Positions 18,169 to 26,206 of a DNA stretch of 64,000 nt are shown here, piece by piece. The notes beneath the pieces are model-generated. The model saw only the letters and a list, made by a program, of their open reading frames with translations. It ran no database searches and was not told where the DNA came from. The position numbers and the translations under genes are program-made. The stretch spans positions 1,178,001-1,242,000 of the forward strand of contig NZ_JACYFS010000001.1 of assembly GCF_014837145.1 (NCBI RefSeq), in the 5' to 3' direction. The DNA comes from Chryseobacterium caseinilyticum (GTDB lineage: Bacteria; Bacteroidota; Bacteroidia; Flavobacteriales; Weeksellaceae). Each line of letters begins with the position of its first letter. The stretch's first letter is position 1.

Positions 18169-18216
18169 ACTAATAAATTAGTTATACAAATGTAGAAATA
18201 AAAACACTGCGTACAA
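18169..18216 (-). promoter_or_regulatory. blaI operon promoter with two dyad operators
   Basis: On the minus strand: TTG at 18214-18216, a 19-base spacer and TACATTTG at 18187-18194, a full Bacteroidota promoter. The -7 box overlaps TACAAATGTA (18185-18194), the TACA-N2-TGTA core of BlaI/MecI operators. A second perfect dyad ACTAAT-AA-ATTAGT (18169-18182) lies at the expected transcription start. Binding by the repressor encoded next to it is inference. The rest of the 309-base gap (18147-18455) is AT-rich, and no exact TAnnTTTG box is seen for the rightward gene. Confidence 0.7.
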
Positions 18217-18455
18217 CTATTTTTATAGTGATAAGGATTGGAATTTATTTAAATAATTGATTTTCAGCTAAATAATTTTGACATTTAACACAAATTAATA
18301 ATCAGGCAAACTGATAAATATTCAGTTATAATAATCAACTCATCACAAATTCTTAAAACCTGTTAAAATTTATTAAATAAAATGATGAGGAAATGAGAAA
18401 AAATAAGAAAAAATATTTATTTTAGTGGTCTCAAAAAATTTATAAAAATCTACAT

Positions 18456-19025
18456 ATGAAAAGATATACTCTACTGGCTGTAATTTTAATGTGTACATCA
18501 TCTTTCACATTTGCGCAGTCATCGGTATTTGGATCGATTACTGAGGCAAAATCCAAGATTGAATCTACAGTGCCTGTTGTAATTGAATATTTAAAGAAAA
18601 CAAGCGAAAAAGAGGGCGACCAGACCATTCTTACCAACGGAACAGAAGCATTAAGAAAAGAATACAACGAAGTTTCTCAGGAATTTGATTTATACAAAGG
18701 AAATCTTGCAAGCTGCATCGTCAATAAAAAGAAGAAAGTTGCAACAAAATGCCTGAATTATCACACACAATACTTTAGAAGTACATTAACAAAGTATGAC
18801 AATTTTGTTTCATATCTTACAAAGAAAAACGGATTTTTGGGAGTTGATGATGAAGATGTAAAGATGGATCTGAAACCTACAGAAATTGCTACAACCATTG
18901 ATAAAGATTTCACTTCTGCTGCAGGTGCAACTGCAAATATGAAAGGGGTTGAAAAAACAAGATATTTCGAAAATCTGAAAGCAGATGATCTAAAATTGAA
19001 ACCTTTTAACTCTCTAGTAAACTAA
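18456..19025 (+). CDS. Exported protein of unknown function
   Basis: A 189-residue protein with a signal peptide (MKRYTLLAVILMCTSSFTFAQ). The mature part is mostly helical and lysine-rich, with two cysteines (ASCIVNKKKK and ATKCLNYH) and a DDEDVKMDLKPTE stretch. I do not recognise a family. It is divergent from the blaI operon and has its own terminator. Confidence 0.7.
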   Translation: MKRYTLLAVILMCTSSFTFAQSSVFGSITEAKSKIESTVPVVIEYLKKTSEKEGDQTILTNGTEALRKEYNEVSQEFDLYKGNLASCIVNKKKKVATKCLNYHTQYFRSTLTKYDNFVSYLTKKNGFLGVDDEDVKMDLKPTEIATTIDKDFTSAAGATANMKGVEKTRYFENLKADDLKLKPFNSLVN

Positions 19026-19039
19026 ACTGAATCAAAACG

Positions 19040-19070
19040 AATCCGCTTTTTCTGAAAGCGGATTTTTTTT
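19040..19070 (+). terminator. Terminator after the 18456 gene
   Basis: Stem AATCCGCTTT / AAAGCGGATT, loop TTCTG, followed by a T run. Confidence 0.85.
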
Positions 19071-19089
19071 GTCTTAATATTTAGACTGA

Positions 19090-19452
19090 TTACTGTCTGA
19101 GAATTTTCTCCATCTTTTTCCCTTTGGCAAGTTCGTCGATTAATTTATCAAGATATCTTGCTTTTTTTGTCAGCGGATTTTCAATTTCTTCAATTTTGTA
19201 GCCACAGATAGTTCCGGTAATTAATTCCGCATCCGGGTTTAAAGTTGCTTTATCAAAGAAAGTTTCAAAAGTGACTTTTTCATCTATCATTTCCTGCAGT
19301 TTTGTCCCGTTAAATCCTGTCAGCCATTCGATTACCTGATGCAGTTCTTCTTTTGTTCTGCCCTTAGATTCAACTTTCGTGACGTAATGTGGATAAACAG
19401 ATGCAAAGATCAGCTTGGCTATCTTTTCGTTATGCTTTTCAGTTTCTTTCAT
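19090..19452 (-). CDS. DUF2200 family protein
   Basis: A 120-residue cytoplasmic protein matching DUF2200 (KIAKLIFASVYPHYVTKVES, EELHQVIEWLTGF, TGTICGYKIEEIENPL). The frame opens at 19473, but the ATG at 19450-19452 gives the usual start MKETEKHNEKIAK. The function of the family is unknown. It stands alone. Confidence 0.8.
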   Translation of the reverse strand: MKETEKHNEKIAKLIFASVYPHYVTKVESKGRTKEELHQVIEWLTGFNGTKLQEMIDEKVTFETFFDKATLNPDAELITGTICGYKIEEIENPLTKKARYLDKLIDELAKGKKMEKILRQ

Positions 19453-19603
19453 ATTGCAATTAAGTTTTAACAAAAATAAATAATTTGTGATTTTGAAAAA
19501 ATTGAATGAACTTACTTAACAGAACATAAATGTTTAACCAGACAAAGTATTAATATAAAATTGAAAATTTTTCTAAAACTTTTATACCTCTCTGTTTTAA
19601 AAC

Positions 19604-19634
19604 AAAAAAATGAGAACCAAAACTGATTCTCATT
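19604..19634 (-). terminator. Terminator after the SnoaL-like gene
   Basis: Stem AATGAGAA / TTCTCATT with a ten-base loop and, read on the minus strand, a T run (from the A run at 19604-19610). Confidence 0.7.
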
Positions 19635-19662
19635 GTGTAATGTTTATGGCTTGCTAAGCTGA

Positions 19663-20061
19663 TTAGCTCACGATATATTCAGTGATTACAGGCTGATCTT
19701 TTTCATTATCCCATTTCATTTTCCAGTCTTCTTTTACATCCATATCGATGTTTGCCTGCTTCATAGGAGCTACGTATCTTACATTAAAAGCAATATCAAA
19801 CTCGTCTTCTGAAGTTTCTGTTACTTTAATATCTGAGACATGGTGTGTGGTATTTCCAAGCATATTATTTTTTGATTCCGTGAACCAGTTGTTGAATCCT
19901 TCGTGACCCGTGAATTCGTCGTTTCCGGGGAATTTCATTTTTACATCTTCAGAAAGATACTGTGTAAAATAACTGTTCTCATCAAGCTGATCAAAACGGG
20001 TGAACCACGTTTTCATGAACGCTTCAATTTTTTCTGTTTTAGTCTGTTGTGAATTTTCCAT
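19663..20061 (-). CDS. Nuclear transport factor 2 / SnoaL-like protein
   Basis: A 132-residue protein with the cone-shaped NTF2-like fold pattern: helical start (KIEAFMKTWFTRFDQLDENS), then LSEDVKMKFPGNDEFTGHEG and GFNNWFTESKNNM, then three strands ending ITEYIVS. Family members are small ligand-binding proteins or enzymes. No catalytic residue set can be named. It has its own terminator. Confidence 0.75.
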   Translation of the reverse strand: MENSQQTKTEKIEAFMKTWFTRFDQLDENSYFTQYLSEDVKMKFPGNDEFTGHEGFNNWFTESKNNMLGNTTHHVSDIKVTETSEDEFDIAFNVRYVAPMKQANIDMDVKEDWKMKWDNEKDQPVITEYIVS

Positions 20062-20220
20062 AAGTTCTGAATTTGAATATGATTAAGTTGATTTTATTAA
20101 ATATTTTATATTAAAGCTAAAAATCTTGGAGATTAAATTGAAATTGAGTCCCATTTTTCGTTCTCAAATTTAAAGCTAAAATCAGTATTTATAAAATTTT
20201 GTGCTGAATAATTTTAAATT

Positions 20221-20256
20221 AAATAAAAAAGGAGAACTACTTTCGTAATTCTCCTT
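20221..20256 (-). terminator. Terminator of the tRNA-fMet array
   Basis: Stem AAGGAGAACTAC / GTAATTCTCCTT around TTTC (one mismatch). Read on the minus strand it is followed by TTTTTTATTT. It lies 10 bases past the last tRNA. Confidence 0.85.
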
Positions 20257-20265
20257 AAAATCTAG

Positions 20266-20338
<73 letters not shown>

Positions 20339-20350
20339 GTGTTTCTTTTA

Positions 20351-20372
20351 GAACGTACCGACTGCGACGTTC
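20351..20372 (-). other. Hairpin in the spacer between tRNA copies 2 and 3
   Basis: GAACGT / ACGTTC with loop ACCGACTGCG. The matching hairpin in the other spacer (20471-20492) has compensating changes in the stem. Confidence 0.6.
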
Positions 20373-20385
20373 ATCTTAAATTTAG

Positions 20386-20458
<73 letters not shown>

Positions 20459-20470
20459 GTGTTTCTTTTA

Positions 20471-20492
20471 AATCGTACCGACTGTAACGATT
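20471..20492 (-). other. Hairpin in the spacer between tRNA copies 1 and 2
   Basis: AATCGT / ACGATT with loop ACCGACTGTA. Two stem pairs differ from the hairpin at 20351-20372 and both remain paired. Confidence 0.6.
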
Positions 20493-20503
20493 GTATAAAT
20501 TAG

Positions 20504-20576
<73 letters not shown>

Positions 20577-20587
20577 ATATTGGATTG

Positions 20588-20595
20588 CAAATATA
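20588..20595 (-). promoter_or_regulatory. -7 box of the tRNA-fMet array
   Basis: On the minus strand TATATTTG, matching TAnnTTTG, 12 bases before the first tRNA. No TTG is seen at exactly 19 bases. Confidence 0.55.
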
Positions 20596-20665
20596 CAACA
20601 ATATTTTAAAAATCCTAATATTTCTTTTAAATAAAGGATTTCGCAGGAAATTATTTTAATATTAC

Positions 20666-20673
20666 TATCTTTG
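20666..20673 (+). promoter_or_regulatory. tsaC -7 box close to the start codon
   Basis: TATCTTTG matches TAnnTTTG and ends only 4 bases before the ATG at 20678. Transcription would start at or just inside the start codon, implying a leaderless mRNA. Confidence 0.6.
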
Positions 20674-20677
20674 TTCT

Positions 20678-21289
20678 ATGGCTAAAATACTCAGAATCTA
20701 CCCCGATAATCCTCAGGAAAACCTTATCAGTGAGGTCATTAAAACCCTGAATAATGGAGGACTCATCATTTATCCGTCCGACACAATCTATGCTTTGGGA
20801 TGCAATATTTTTGACATCAAAGCCATGGAAAAACTTGCTCAGCTCAAAAAACAGAAGCTCGACAAAGCAAAATTTTCGATTATCTGTAACGATCTGAGTC
20901 ATCTTTCAGATTTTACAAGACCAATCGACACTTCGGTTTTCAGGTTTCTGAAAAGCCATCTTCCGGGACCCTTTACATTTATTCTGGAAGCCAACAAAAG
21001 CCTTCCTTTAGCTTATAAAAACCACAAAACAATTGGAATCAGGGTTCCTGATCACCCAATTCCACAATTGATTGTTGAGAAACTTGGTCACCCGATTGCC
21101 TCAACTTCCATTCACGACGACGATGAAATCATTGAATATTCTACCGATCCTGAACTGATTGCCGAGAAATATGATCATCTGGTTGACATCGTAATCGATT
21201 CCGGATATGGTGATAATGTAGCATCCACGATTGTTGATCTCACATCCGGGGAACCGGAAATCATCCGTCAGGGAAAAGGAATTATCTAA
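20678..21289 (+). CDS. tsaC: L-threonylcarbamoyladenylate synthase (YrdC/Sua5 family)
   Basis: A 203-residue YrdC-domain protein with GGLIIYPSDTIYALGC (about residues 28-43), a KRxKP-like substrate region (LKKQKLDKAKFSIIC), PGPFTFILEANK and GIRVPDHPI. It makes threonylcarbamoyl-AMP from threonine, bicarbonate and ATP, the first step of the tRNA modification t6A at position 37. The Sua5 C-terminal domain is absent. It heads a rightward gene group with yaaA, an unknown gene, prmC and a GNAT gene. Confidence 0.92.
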   Translation: MAKILRIYPDNPQENLISEVIKTLNNGGLIIYPSDTIYALGCNIFDIKAMEKLAQLKKQKLDKAKFSIICNDLSHLSDFTRPIDTSVFRFLKSHLPGPFTFILEANKSLPLAYKNHKTIGIRVPDHPIPQLIVEKLGHPIASTSIHDDDEIIEYSTDPELIAEKYDHLVDIVIDSGYGDNVASTIVDLTSGEPEIIRQGKGII

Positions 21290-21291
21290 AT

Positions 21292-21370
21292 TCAATGTTC
21301 AAAATTATGGATTTAATATGCTCCGAAGCATCATTAAATCTTAAATTTTAAACCTTAAATCTTAAATCTG
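21292..21370. repeat. CTTAAATYTTAAA-type degenerate repeats
   Basis: Units TTAAATCTTAAATTT, TAAACCTTAAATC and TTAAATCTG fill the gap before yaaA, beside a small GCTCCGAAGC hairpin. This family also occurs at 10025-10062 and 40967-41035. Confidence 0.65.
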
Positions 21371-21373
21371 TTC

Positions 21374-22132
21374 ATGAAACTTATTACTTCGCCAGCCAAA
21401 TTGATGAATGTAGAAAATACGACCGGTCTTTTGAGGTCTTCTACACCGAAATTCATTGATGACGCTGCACACATTCACAAATATTTAAAAGAAAAAACAC
21501 CGAAATACCTTTCAGACCTGATGGAAATTTCGCCAAAACTGGCAGATGAAAACTGGGAAAGAAATCAAAAGTGGAATGCCAAACCGACAGCAAAAAATTC
21601 TGCTCCGGCAATGTTTGCGTTTACGGGCGAAGTTTACAGAGGTTTAGATGCGAAAACTTTAGATAAAAAAGCGGTGGATTATCTTCAGAAAAACTACAGA
21701 ATTCTTTCGGGAATGTACGGCTTGCTCAAACCGTCTGATAAGGTGATGCTCTACCGTCTGGAAATGGGCCGTCCTTTTGAATTTGAAGACTATAAAAATC
21801 TTTATTCGTTCTGGACAGAAAAAGTGACTGAACAGCTAAATTCTGAGTTGAAAAAGAATGAAATCGTCCTGAATCTTGCCAGCAATGAATACTTCAAAGT
21901 AATTGATAAAAAAAAACTCAATCATCAGGTGATCGATTTTGATTTTCACGAATTAAAAGACGGCAAACCAAAAACCATCGTTGTTTATACGAAACACGCC
22001 AGAGGATTGGTGGTAAGATTTTGCGCTGAAACCAATGCAAAAACTCTGAATGATGTAAAAGCTTTCAACTACGAAGGCTACAGGATTGATGAGGAAAAAT
22101 CTACGGATACTAATCTGGTTTTTGTGAGGTAA
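21374..22132 (+). CDS. yaaA: Peroxide stress protein YaaA
   Basis: A 252-residue member of the YaaA/DUF328 family. Signature segments are MKLITSPAKLM at the start, PAMFAFTGEVYRGLDAKTL (about 78-96), RILSGMYGLLKP (about 109-120) and the C-terminal KHARGLVVRF. In E. coli the protein lowers free iron during hydrogen peroxide stress and binds DNA. It is 4 bases before the next gene. Confidence 0.94.
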   Translation: MKLITSPAKLMNVENTTGLLRSSTPKFIDDAAHIHKYLKEKTPKYLSDLMEISPKLADENWERNQKWNAKPTAKNSAPAMFAFTGEVYRGLDAKTLDKKAVDYLQKNYRILSGMYGLLKPSDKVMLYRLEMGRPFEFEDYKNLYSFWTEKVTEQLNSELKKNEIVLNLASNEYFKVIDKKKLNHQVIDFDFHELKDGKPKTIVVYTKHARGLVVRFCAETNAKTLNDVKAFNYEGYRIDEEKSTDTNLVFVR

Positions 22133-22136
22133 AATC

Positions 22137-23975
22137 ATGAAAATGCTGAATGCACTGGCACAATTCGCACTAAAACTTGTTTTCACAACGAGTTTCATGG
22201 TTTGCTGTTCACAGGAAAGCAAAATCCTTTCTACCAACGGATTTCTAGACAATCAAACTTATAACAGTGCTTACGAAGACACAATAAAATATACTTCAAA
22301 AAATATATTCTCTGTAACTGAATATAAAAAACCCCAGAATAAAGACAGCATTTCTGCAAGATTCAATGGATTGCCTTATACGAAGCAGACATATACAGAA
22401 TATTTACAGGATGGAAGGAAAAAGTACAGGCAATACAGATCTTCTGAAACATTTATAGTTGAGAAATTTCATTATGATAAAAATGAGTTGATTCTAAAAG
22501 AAACTGTTGAAAGTAAATATGGAAATTCTTACAAATGGCTTTTCTATAATCCTGACGGACTTTTAGATGAAGAAATTTATTATAAATCTGATCAGAGAAA
22601 GAATAATATCTTTGAAGGCTACACCAAATATCACTATTCTTCAGATGAGAAAAAAACCACTGTTAAAATATTGGATTACGGTTATGACTCTTTAGCCAAC
22701 GAAGAAAAGTACGAATTTGAATTCCCGAAACTTACTAAAACAACTCCTCTTTACCAATCTAAAGTTCACGAATACCGTCTGTTCAACGGAAAATATCAAC
22801 CAACTAAAATAAAAGATTACATTGTAGAAAATCGTGACGTAACTTTTGAATATGATGAAAATGGACGTTTGACATCAGAAATTTGGTATCAGAATCACAA
22901 CATTCTTGAAAATAAAACCGAATTTTCTTATTCAGACAATAATAAGAAACAAACCGAACAGCAATATCATCTCTCAGGAACTGAAAAATCCACAAAAATA
23001 ACCCGAAAATATGATGAGCACAAAAATTTGGTTTTTGAGCAAAGTACAGAATATACAGGGCATCCACTGAGCGAAAATACATTTGAATACGTATACGATA
23101 AACAGGGAAACTGGATCTCAAAAAAACATTTCAGAAAAGATGTGGATTCAGGAATTAATGCAGAAAAAGAGCTTGTAGATTACGAATATCGTGAGATAAA
23201 ATACTACAGTTCTGCCATTGCTCAAAGAAATTTTAAGTTACCGGAACTCCCTGAAATAGCAAATTCGATACGAAACAATATTCCCAGAATTGCAATTCAA
23301 AAGAAAAAGAAGATCGAAGATTTTGATACCGCAGTAAAAAACGGCGATTTTGAAGGCCAGATTAATCTGAAAAAAGCAAAAACTATTGAAGATTTTACTC
23401 CGGAATTCTGGAATTTAAAAGTCAAAGAATCTGGTAATTTGGATGACGAACCCGCCGATGAAGTTGTATGCGTTTACGAAACTCCCGTTGAAGGCGATTT
23501 GGGATTCGAACAGGCACTTGCAATCTTTAAAAAAGAAGGTGAAGACTGGACTTTGTGGCATCAATCTGTAAAACCGATACTATCTACAGCCCACGGCGGA
23601 ATGATGGGAAATCCGTTTGAGGGAATCAGTATTAAAAATAAAACTATTGTCATCAACCATTTTGGTGGAAGCAGGCAGAAATGGAGCTACACACATCGGT
23701 ACAGATTTCAAAATCAAAATTGGTACCTCATTGGTGCAAGCGTAAATTCCGGGTCGCCTTGCGATTACTTTGACTCATTAGATTACAATTTATCAACAGG
23801 AATTGCTGTATTTGAGCACAGCTCGGAAGACTGCAGTGACAATGTAGACAGAGCAAAAACAAGCCACTGGAAGGAAACAGTCAACAAAAAAATACAGTTG
23901 CCTCTGATGGATGAATTTTCTGTCGGTGAAAACAGGATTGAATTAAAAACAAGAAAAACAAAAATGTTTTATTAG
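22137..23975 (+). CDS. Exported protein with YD-like repeats, function unknown
   Basis: A 612-residue protein. An N-terminal hydrophobic segment (ALKLVFTTSFMVCCSQ) is a signal peptide, perhaps with a lipoprotein Cys. Residues about 80-370 hold irregular beta repeats of the YD/RHS style (FHYDKNELILKET, FEYDENGRLTSEIWY, RKYDEHKNLVFE, YVYDKQGNWISKKHF). A separate C-terminal domain (about 390-612) with HGGMMGNPFEGISIKNKTI and a Cys-rich SGSPCDYFDS...SSEDCSDN follows. There is no toxin tip or core-closing motif of true RHS proteins. It lies between yaaA and prmC, with 4 and 5 base gaps. Confidence 0.65.
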   Translation: MKMLNALAQFALKLVFTTSFMVCCSQESKILSTNGFLDNQTYNSAYEDTIKYTSKNIFSVTEYKKPQNKDSISARFNGLPYTKQTYTEYLQDGRKKYRQYRSSETFIVEKFHYDKNELILKETVESKYGNSYKWLFYNPDGLLDEEIYYKSDQRKNNIFEGYTKYHYSSDEKKTTVKILDYGYDSLANEEKYEFEFPKLTKTTPLYQSKVHEYRLFNGKYQPTKIKDYIVENRDVTFEYDENGRLTSEIWYQNHNILENKTEFSYSDNNKKQTEQQYHLSGTEKSTKITRKYDEHKNLVFEQSTEYTGHPLSENTFEYVYDKQGNWISKKHFRKDVDSGINAEKELVDYEYREIKYYSSAIAQRNFKLPELPEIANSIRNNIPRIAIQKKKKIEDFDTAVKNGDFEGQINLKKAKTIEDFTPEFWNLKVKESGNLDDEPADEVVCVYETPVEGDLGFEQALAIFKKEGEDWTLWHQSVKPILSTAHGGMMGNPFEGISIKNKTIVINHFGGSRQKWSYTHRYRFQNQNWYLIGASVNSGSPCDYFDSLDYNLSTGIAVFEHSSEDCSDNVDRAKTSHWKETVNKKIQLPLMDEFSVGENRIELKTRKTKMFY

Positions 23976-23980
23976 AAAAA

Positions 23981-24934
23981 ATGACATTTGCAGATTTAAA
24001 AACACATTTTATACAGCAACTTTCAGAGGTTTATTCAGATTCTGAAAGCAAATTTATTTTTCAGATTTTTGCTGAATCAATTTTTGAACTGAATGCAGTT
24101 AAGCAGCGACAGTTTTCTGATGAAAATGTTTCGGATGATATTCAGATTCAATTAGAAAGAATTATTTCAGAATTAAAAACCGGAAAACCTTATCTGCAGA
24201 TTTTGGGTGAAACTGAATTTTACGGAATGAAATTTTTTGTGGATGAAAACGTTTTAATTCCAAGACCTGAAACTGAGGAATTGCTGGAAATAGCGATACA
24301 CAAAATCCAAAGGCTTCGACAAGCTCAGCCTGACACGAAATCCCCTCAACCTTTAAACCCTAAAACCCTAGAACACTCCTACTCTCAAACCCCAGAACAC
24401 TCTGACCCTCAAACCCTCAAACTCTCGAACCTTCAAACCCTCAAAATACTCGACATCGGAACCGGCAGCGGAATTATTCCTCTGGTTTTAAAAAAACATT
24501 TTCCCAACGCAGAAGTTTCTTCCATCGATTTTTCCGGGAAAGCTTTAGAGACAGCGAAGAGAAATGCTGATTTCCACAATTTGAATGTTAATTTTATTCA
24601 TGCCGATTATTTGAATTTAGATTTAAATGAAAATTTTGATGTTATTATTTCAAATCCACCCTACATCGGAATGGATGAGGAGACTGAAATTTCGGATTCG
24701 GTAAAGGAATTTGAACCGAAAATGGCTTTGTTTTCTCCAACTTCAGATGCTTTGATTTTCTACCGGAAAATTGCTGAGGATTGTGAAAAATATTTAAATA
24801 AAAAGGGCTTGCTTTTTCTTGAAATCAATCAGAAATTGGGTCAGGAAACATTGGATTTGTATCAGAATTTATCTCATTCTGAGCTCCTCAAAGATTTAAG
24901 CGGAAACGACAGGTTTATTTTCGGAATCAAGTAA
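23981..24934 (+). CDS. prmC: Peptide chain release factor N5-glutamine methyltransferase
   Basis: A 317-residue SAM-dependent methyltransferase that methylates the GGQ glutamine of release factors. The substrate-binding N-terminal domain is followed by VLIPRPETEELLEIAI (about 91-106), SAM motif ILDIGTGSGIIPL (about 156-168) and the catalytic NPPY (225-228). Between the PRPETEE segment and motif I there are about 44 extra residues (111-154), beginning RLRQAQPD and continuing as a Pro/Ser/Thr/Leu-rich stretch, encoded by intergenic-type repeat DNA. The frame stays open and all core motifs are intact, so the enzyme may still be active with a loop at this place. Confidence 0.93.
   Translation: MTFADLKTHFIQQLSEVYSDSESKFIFQIFAESIFELNAVKQRQFSDENVSDDIQIQLERIISELKTGKPYLQILGETEFYGMKFFVDENVLIPRPETEELLEIAIHKIQRLRQAQPDTKSPQPLNPKTLEHSYSQTPEHSDPQTLKLSNLQTLKILDIGTGSGIIPLVLKKHFPNAEVSSIDFSGKALETAKRNADFHNLNVNFIHADYLNLDLNENFDVIISNPPYIGMDEETEISDSVKEFEPKMALFSPTSDALIFYRKIAEDCEKYLNKKGLLFLEINQKLGQETLDLYQNLSHSELLKDLSGNDRFIFGIK
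24311..24442 (+). repeat. Repeat DNA inserted in frame in prmC
   Basis: 132 bases (44 codons). The first part GGCTTCGACAAGCTCAGCC is an imperfect inverted repeat encoding LRQAQP. The rest is CTCAAACCCT / CTCGAACCTT-type units like those at 14851-14895. Being a multiple of three it keeps the frame. Confidence 0.75.
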
Positions 24935-24944
24935 AACATAACTC

Positions 24945-25502
24945 ATGGAGAATTTATTTCAATCTGAATTCCAATTAGAAACAAAACGGTTTCATTTAAA
25001 AGGTGTCACTCCTACAATGATTCATCAGATGTATTTACATTCTGAGAAAGACGCAATTGTCGGTTTTTTCGGCTTTGGAGAATCCGGATACGAAAGATAT
25101 AAAAGTCTTCACGAAAACGGGATAGAAACGAAGGATCACTCTCTTTTTTTCTTTGTAATTGTCGATAAACACACGGATCTGGCCATCGGAAACTGCGGTT
25201 TTCACAGCTGGAATAAGGAGCACAAAAAAGCCGAAATATTTTATAATTTTTTCAATGACGAAGACAAAGGAAAAGGTTCAATGTCTGAAATTTTACCTTT
25301 AGTCTTGGATTTTGGTTTTAAAAATTTAGATTTAAACAGAATTCAGGGATTGGTGGCAGATTATAATATTCCTTCCATAAAGTTACTGTTTAAAAACGGT
25401 TTTGTAAAAGAAGGAATTCTGCGTGAAGATTATTTTGATAATGGGAAATTTGAAGATTCGGTTTGCTATTCGCTTCTGAAATCTGAATGGAAAAGTTTTT
25501 AA
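24945..25502 (+). CDS. GNAT family N-acetyltransferase (RimJ/RimL type)
   Basis: A 185-residue protein with the GNAT fold: TKRFHLKGVTP start, IGNCGFHSWNKEHKKAEIFY (beta 4), the acetyl-CoA loop around NDEDKGKGSMSEIL, and NRIQGLVADYNIPSIKLLFK with the typical NxxS helix. It resembles enzymes that acetylate protein N-termini or small amines, but the substrate is unknown. It is 10 bases after prmC and probably the last gene of the group. Confidence 0.85.
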   Translation: MENLFQSEFQLETKRFHLKGVTPTMIHQMYLHSEKDAIVGFFGFGESGYERYKSLHENGIETKDHSLFFFVIVDKHTDLAIGNCGFHSWNKEHKKAEIFYNFFNDEDKGKGSMSEILPLVLDFGFKNLDLNRIQGLVADYNIPSIKLLFKNGFVKEGILREDYFDNGKFEDSVCYSLLKSEWKSF

Positions 25503-26206
25503 ATTTAATTATTTGATATTCAATATATTAAAAAATTTATCTTTAAAAATTTCTTTTTAGCAAAGGCTGTTTGCACTCTATTTGTCCTGTTCTTTCTTTT
25601 AGAACTATACTTAATATTATTTTGGTTGCAGAAAATCATTAAATACAGGTTTTTATATTTAAATGATTCAATTCTTTTTCCAATATAAAATTGATTTGTT
25701 CTTTTTACTCGTATATTTCAATTCCAAAACTTCATTGCAGTTTCATTGTGACAACTGGTAATCATCATTTCCCACTTTTTATTAATGCTTAGAAAAGAAG
25801 CTATAATTATCTCAAGTCAGCGCATAACCATGATATTTATCATAAAATTTTCGACTCAGCCGAAATTGATAAATCCCTTAACATTTTACGTAATATTTAG
25901 TTAACATTCAATAATATTATTTAAAAATTATTATCAATAAAAAAGTATTTTTATTGAGAATAATAAAATTGTACGTAATCTAATTTATTCCATTAAAAAC
26001 ACTTTAAAAGAGATTAAATGAGTTTTTATATGATTAAAAGTCTGAATTGACAACAGTAAAACATTATAGAATTGATATTTAAAAATCATTTTTATTAAAT
26101 TTTTACAATATATTAATTTTATATTATTTTAATATATATATTTAGTGCAATCGATTACAATACAGCAAATAAAAATTAATGTCAAACAAATTAAAACTTA
26201 TTAATC
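25503..26206. other. 704-base AT-rich gap before the pectate lyase gene
   Basis: No ORF of note, no tRNA and no strong terminator was seen. The DNA is very AT-rich, with runs of TATTATTTAAAAATTATTA. The only clear signal is the palindrome at 26146-26159. The length suggests a regulatory region or the remains of a lost gene. Confidence 0.5.
26146..26159. promoter_or_regulatory. LacI-type palindrome upstream of the pectate lyase gene
   Basis: TGCAATCGATTACA is a 14-base palindrome with one mismatch and a central CG, the usual form of LacI/GalR-family operators. It lies 47 bases before the ATG. A related site stands before the gene at 55925-56737. Confidence 0.5.

Noticed and set aside
22137..23975. 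YD-like repeat protein as an RHS polymorphic toxin
   Set aside because: Too few regular repeats, no RHS core-closing motif, no toxin tip and no immunity gene downstream.
25503..26206. AT-rich gap as a replication origin
   Set aside because: No DnaA-box cluster, and neither dnaA nor dnaN is nearby.
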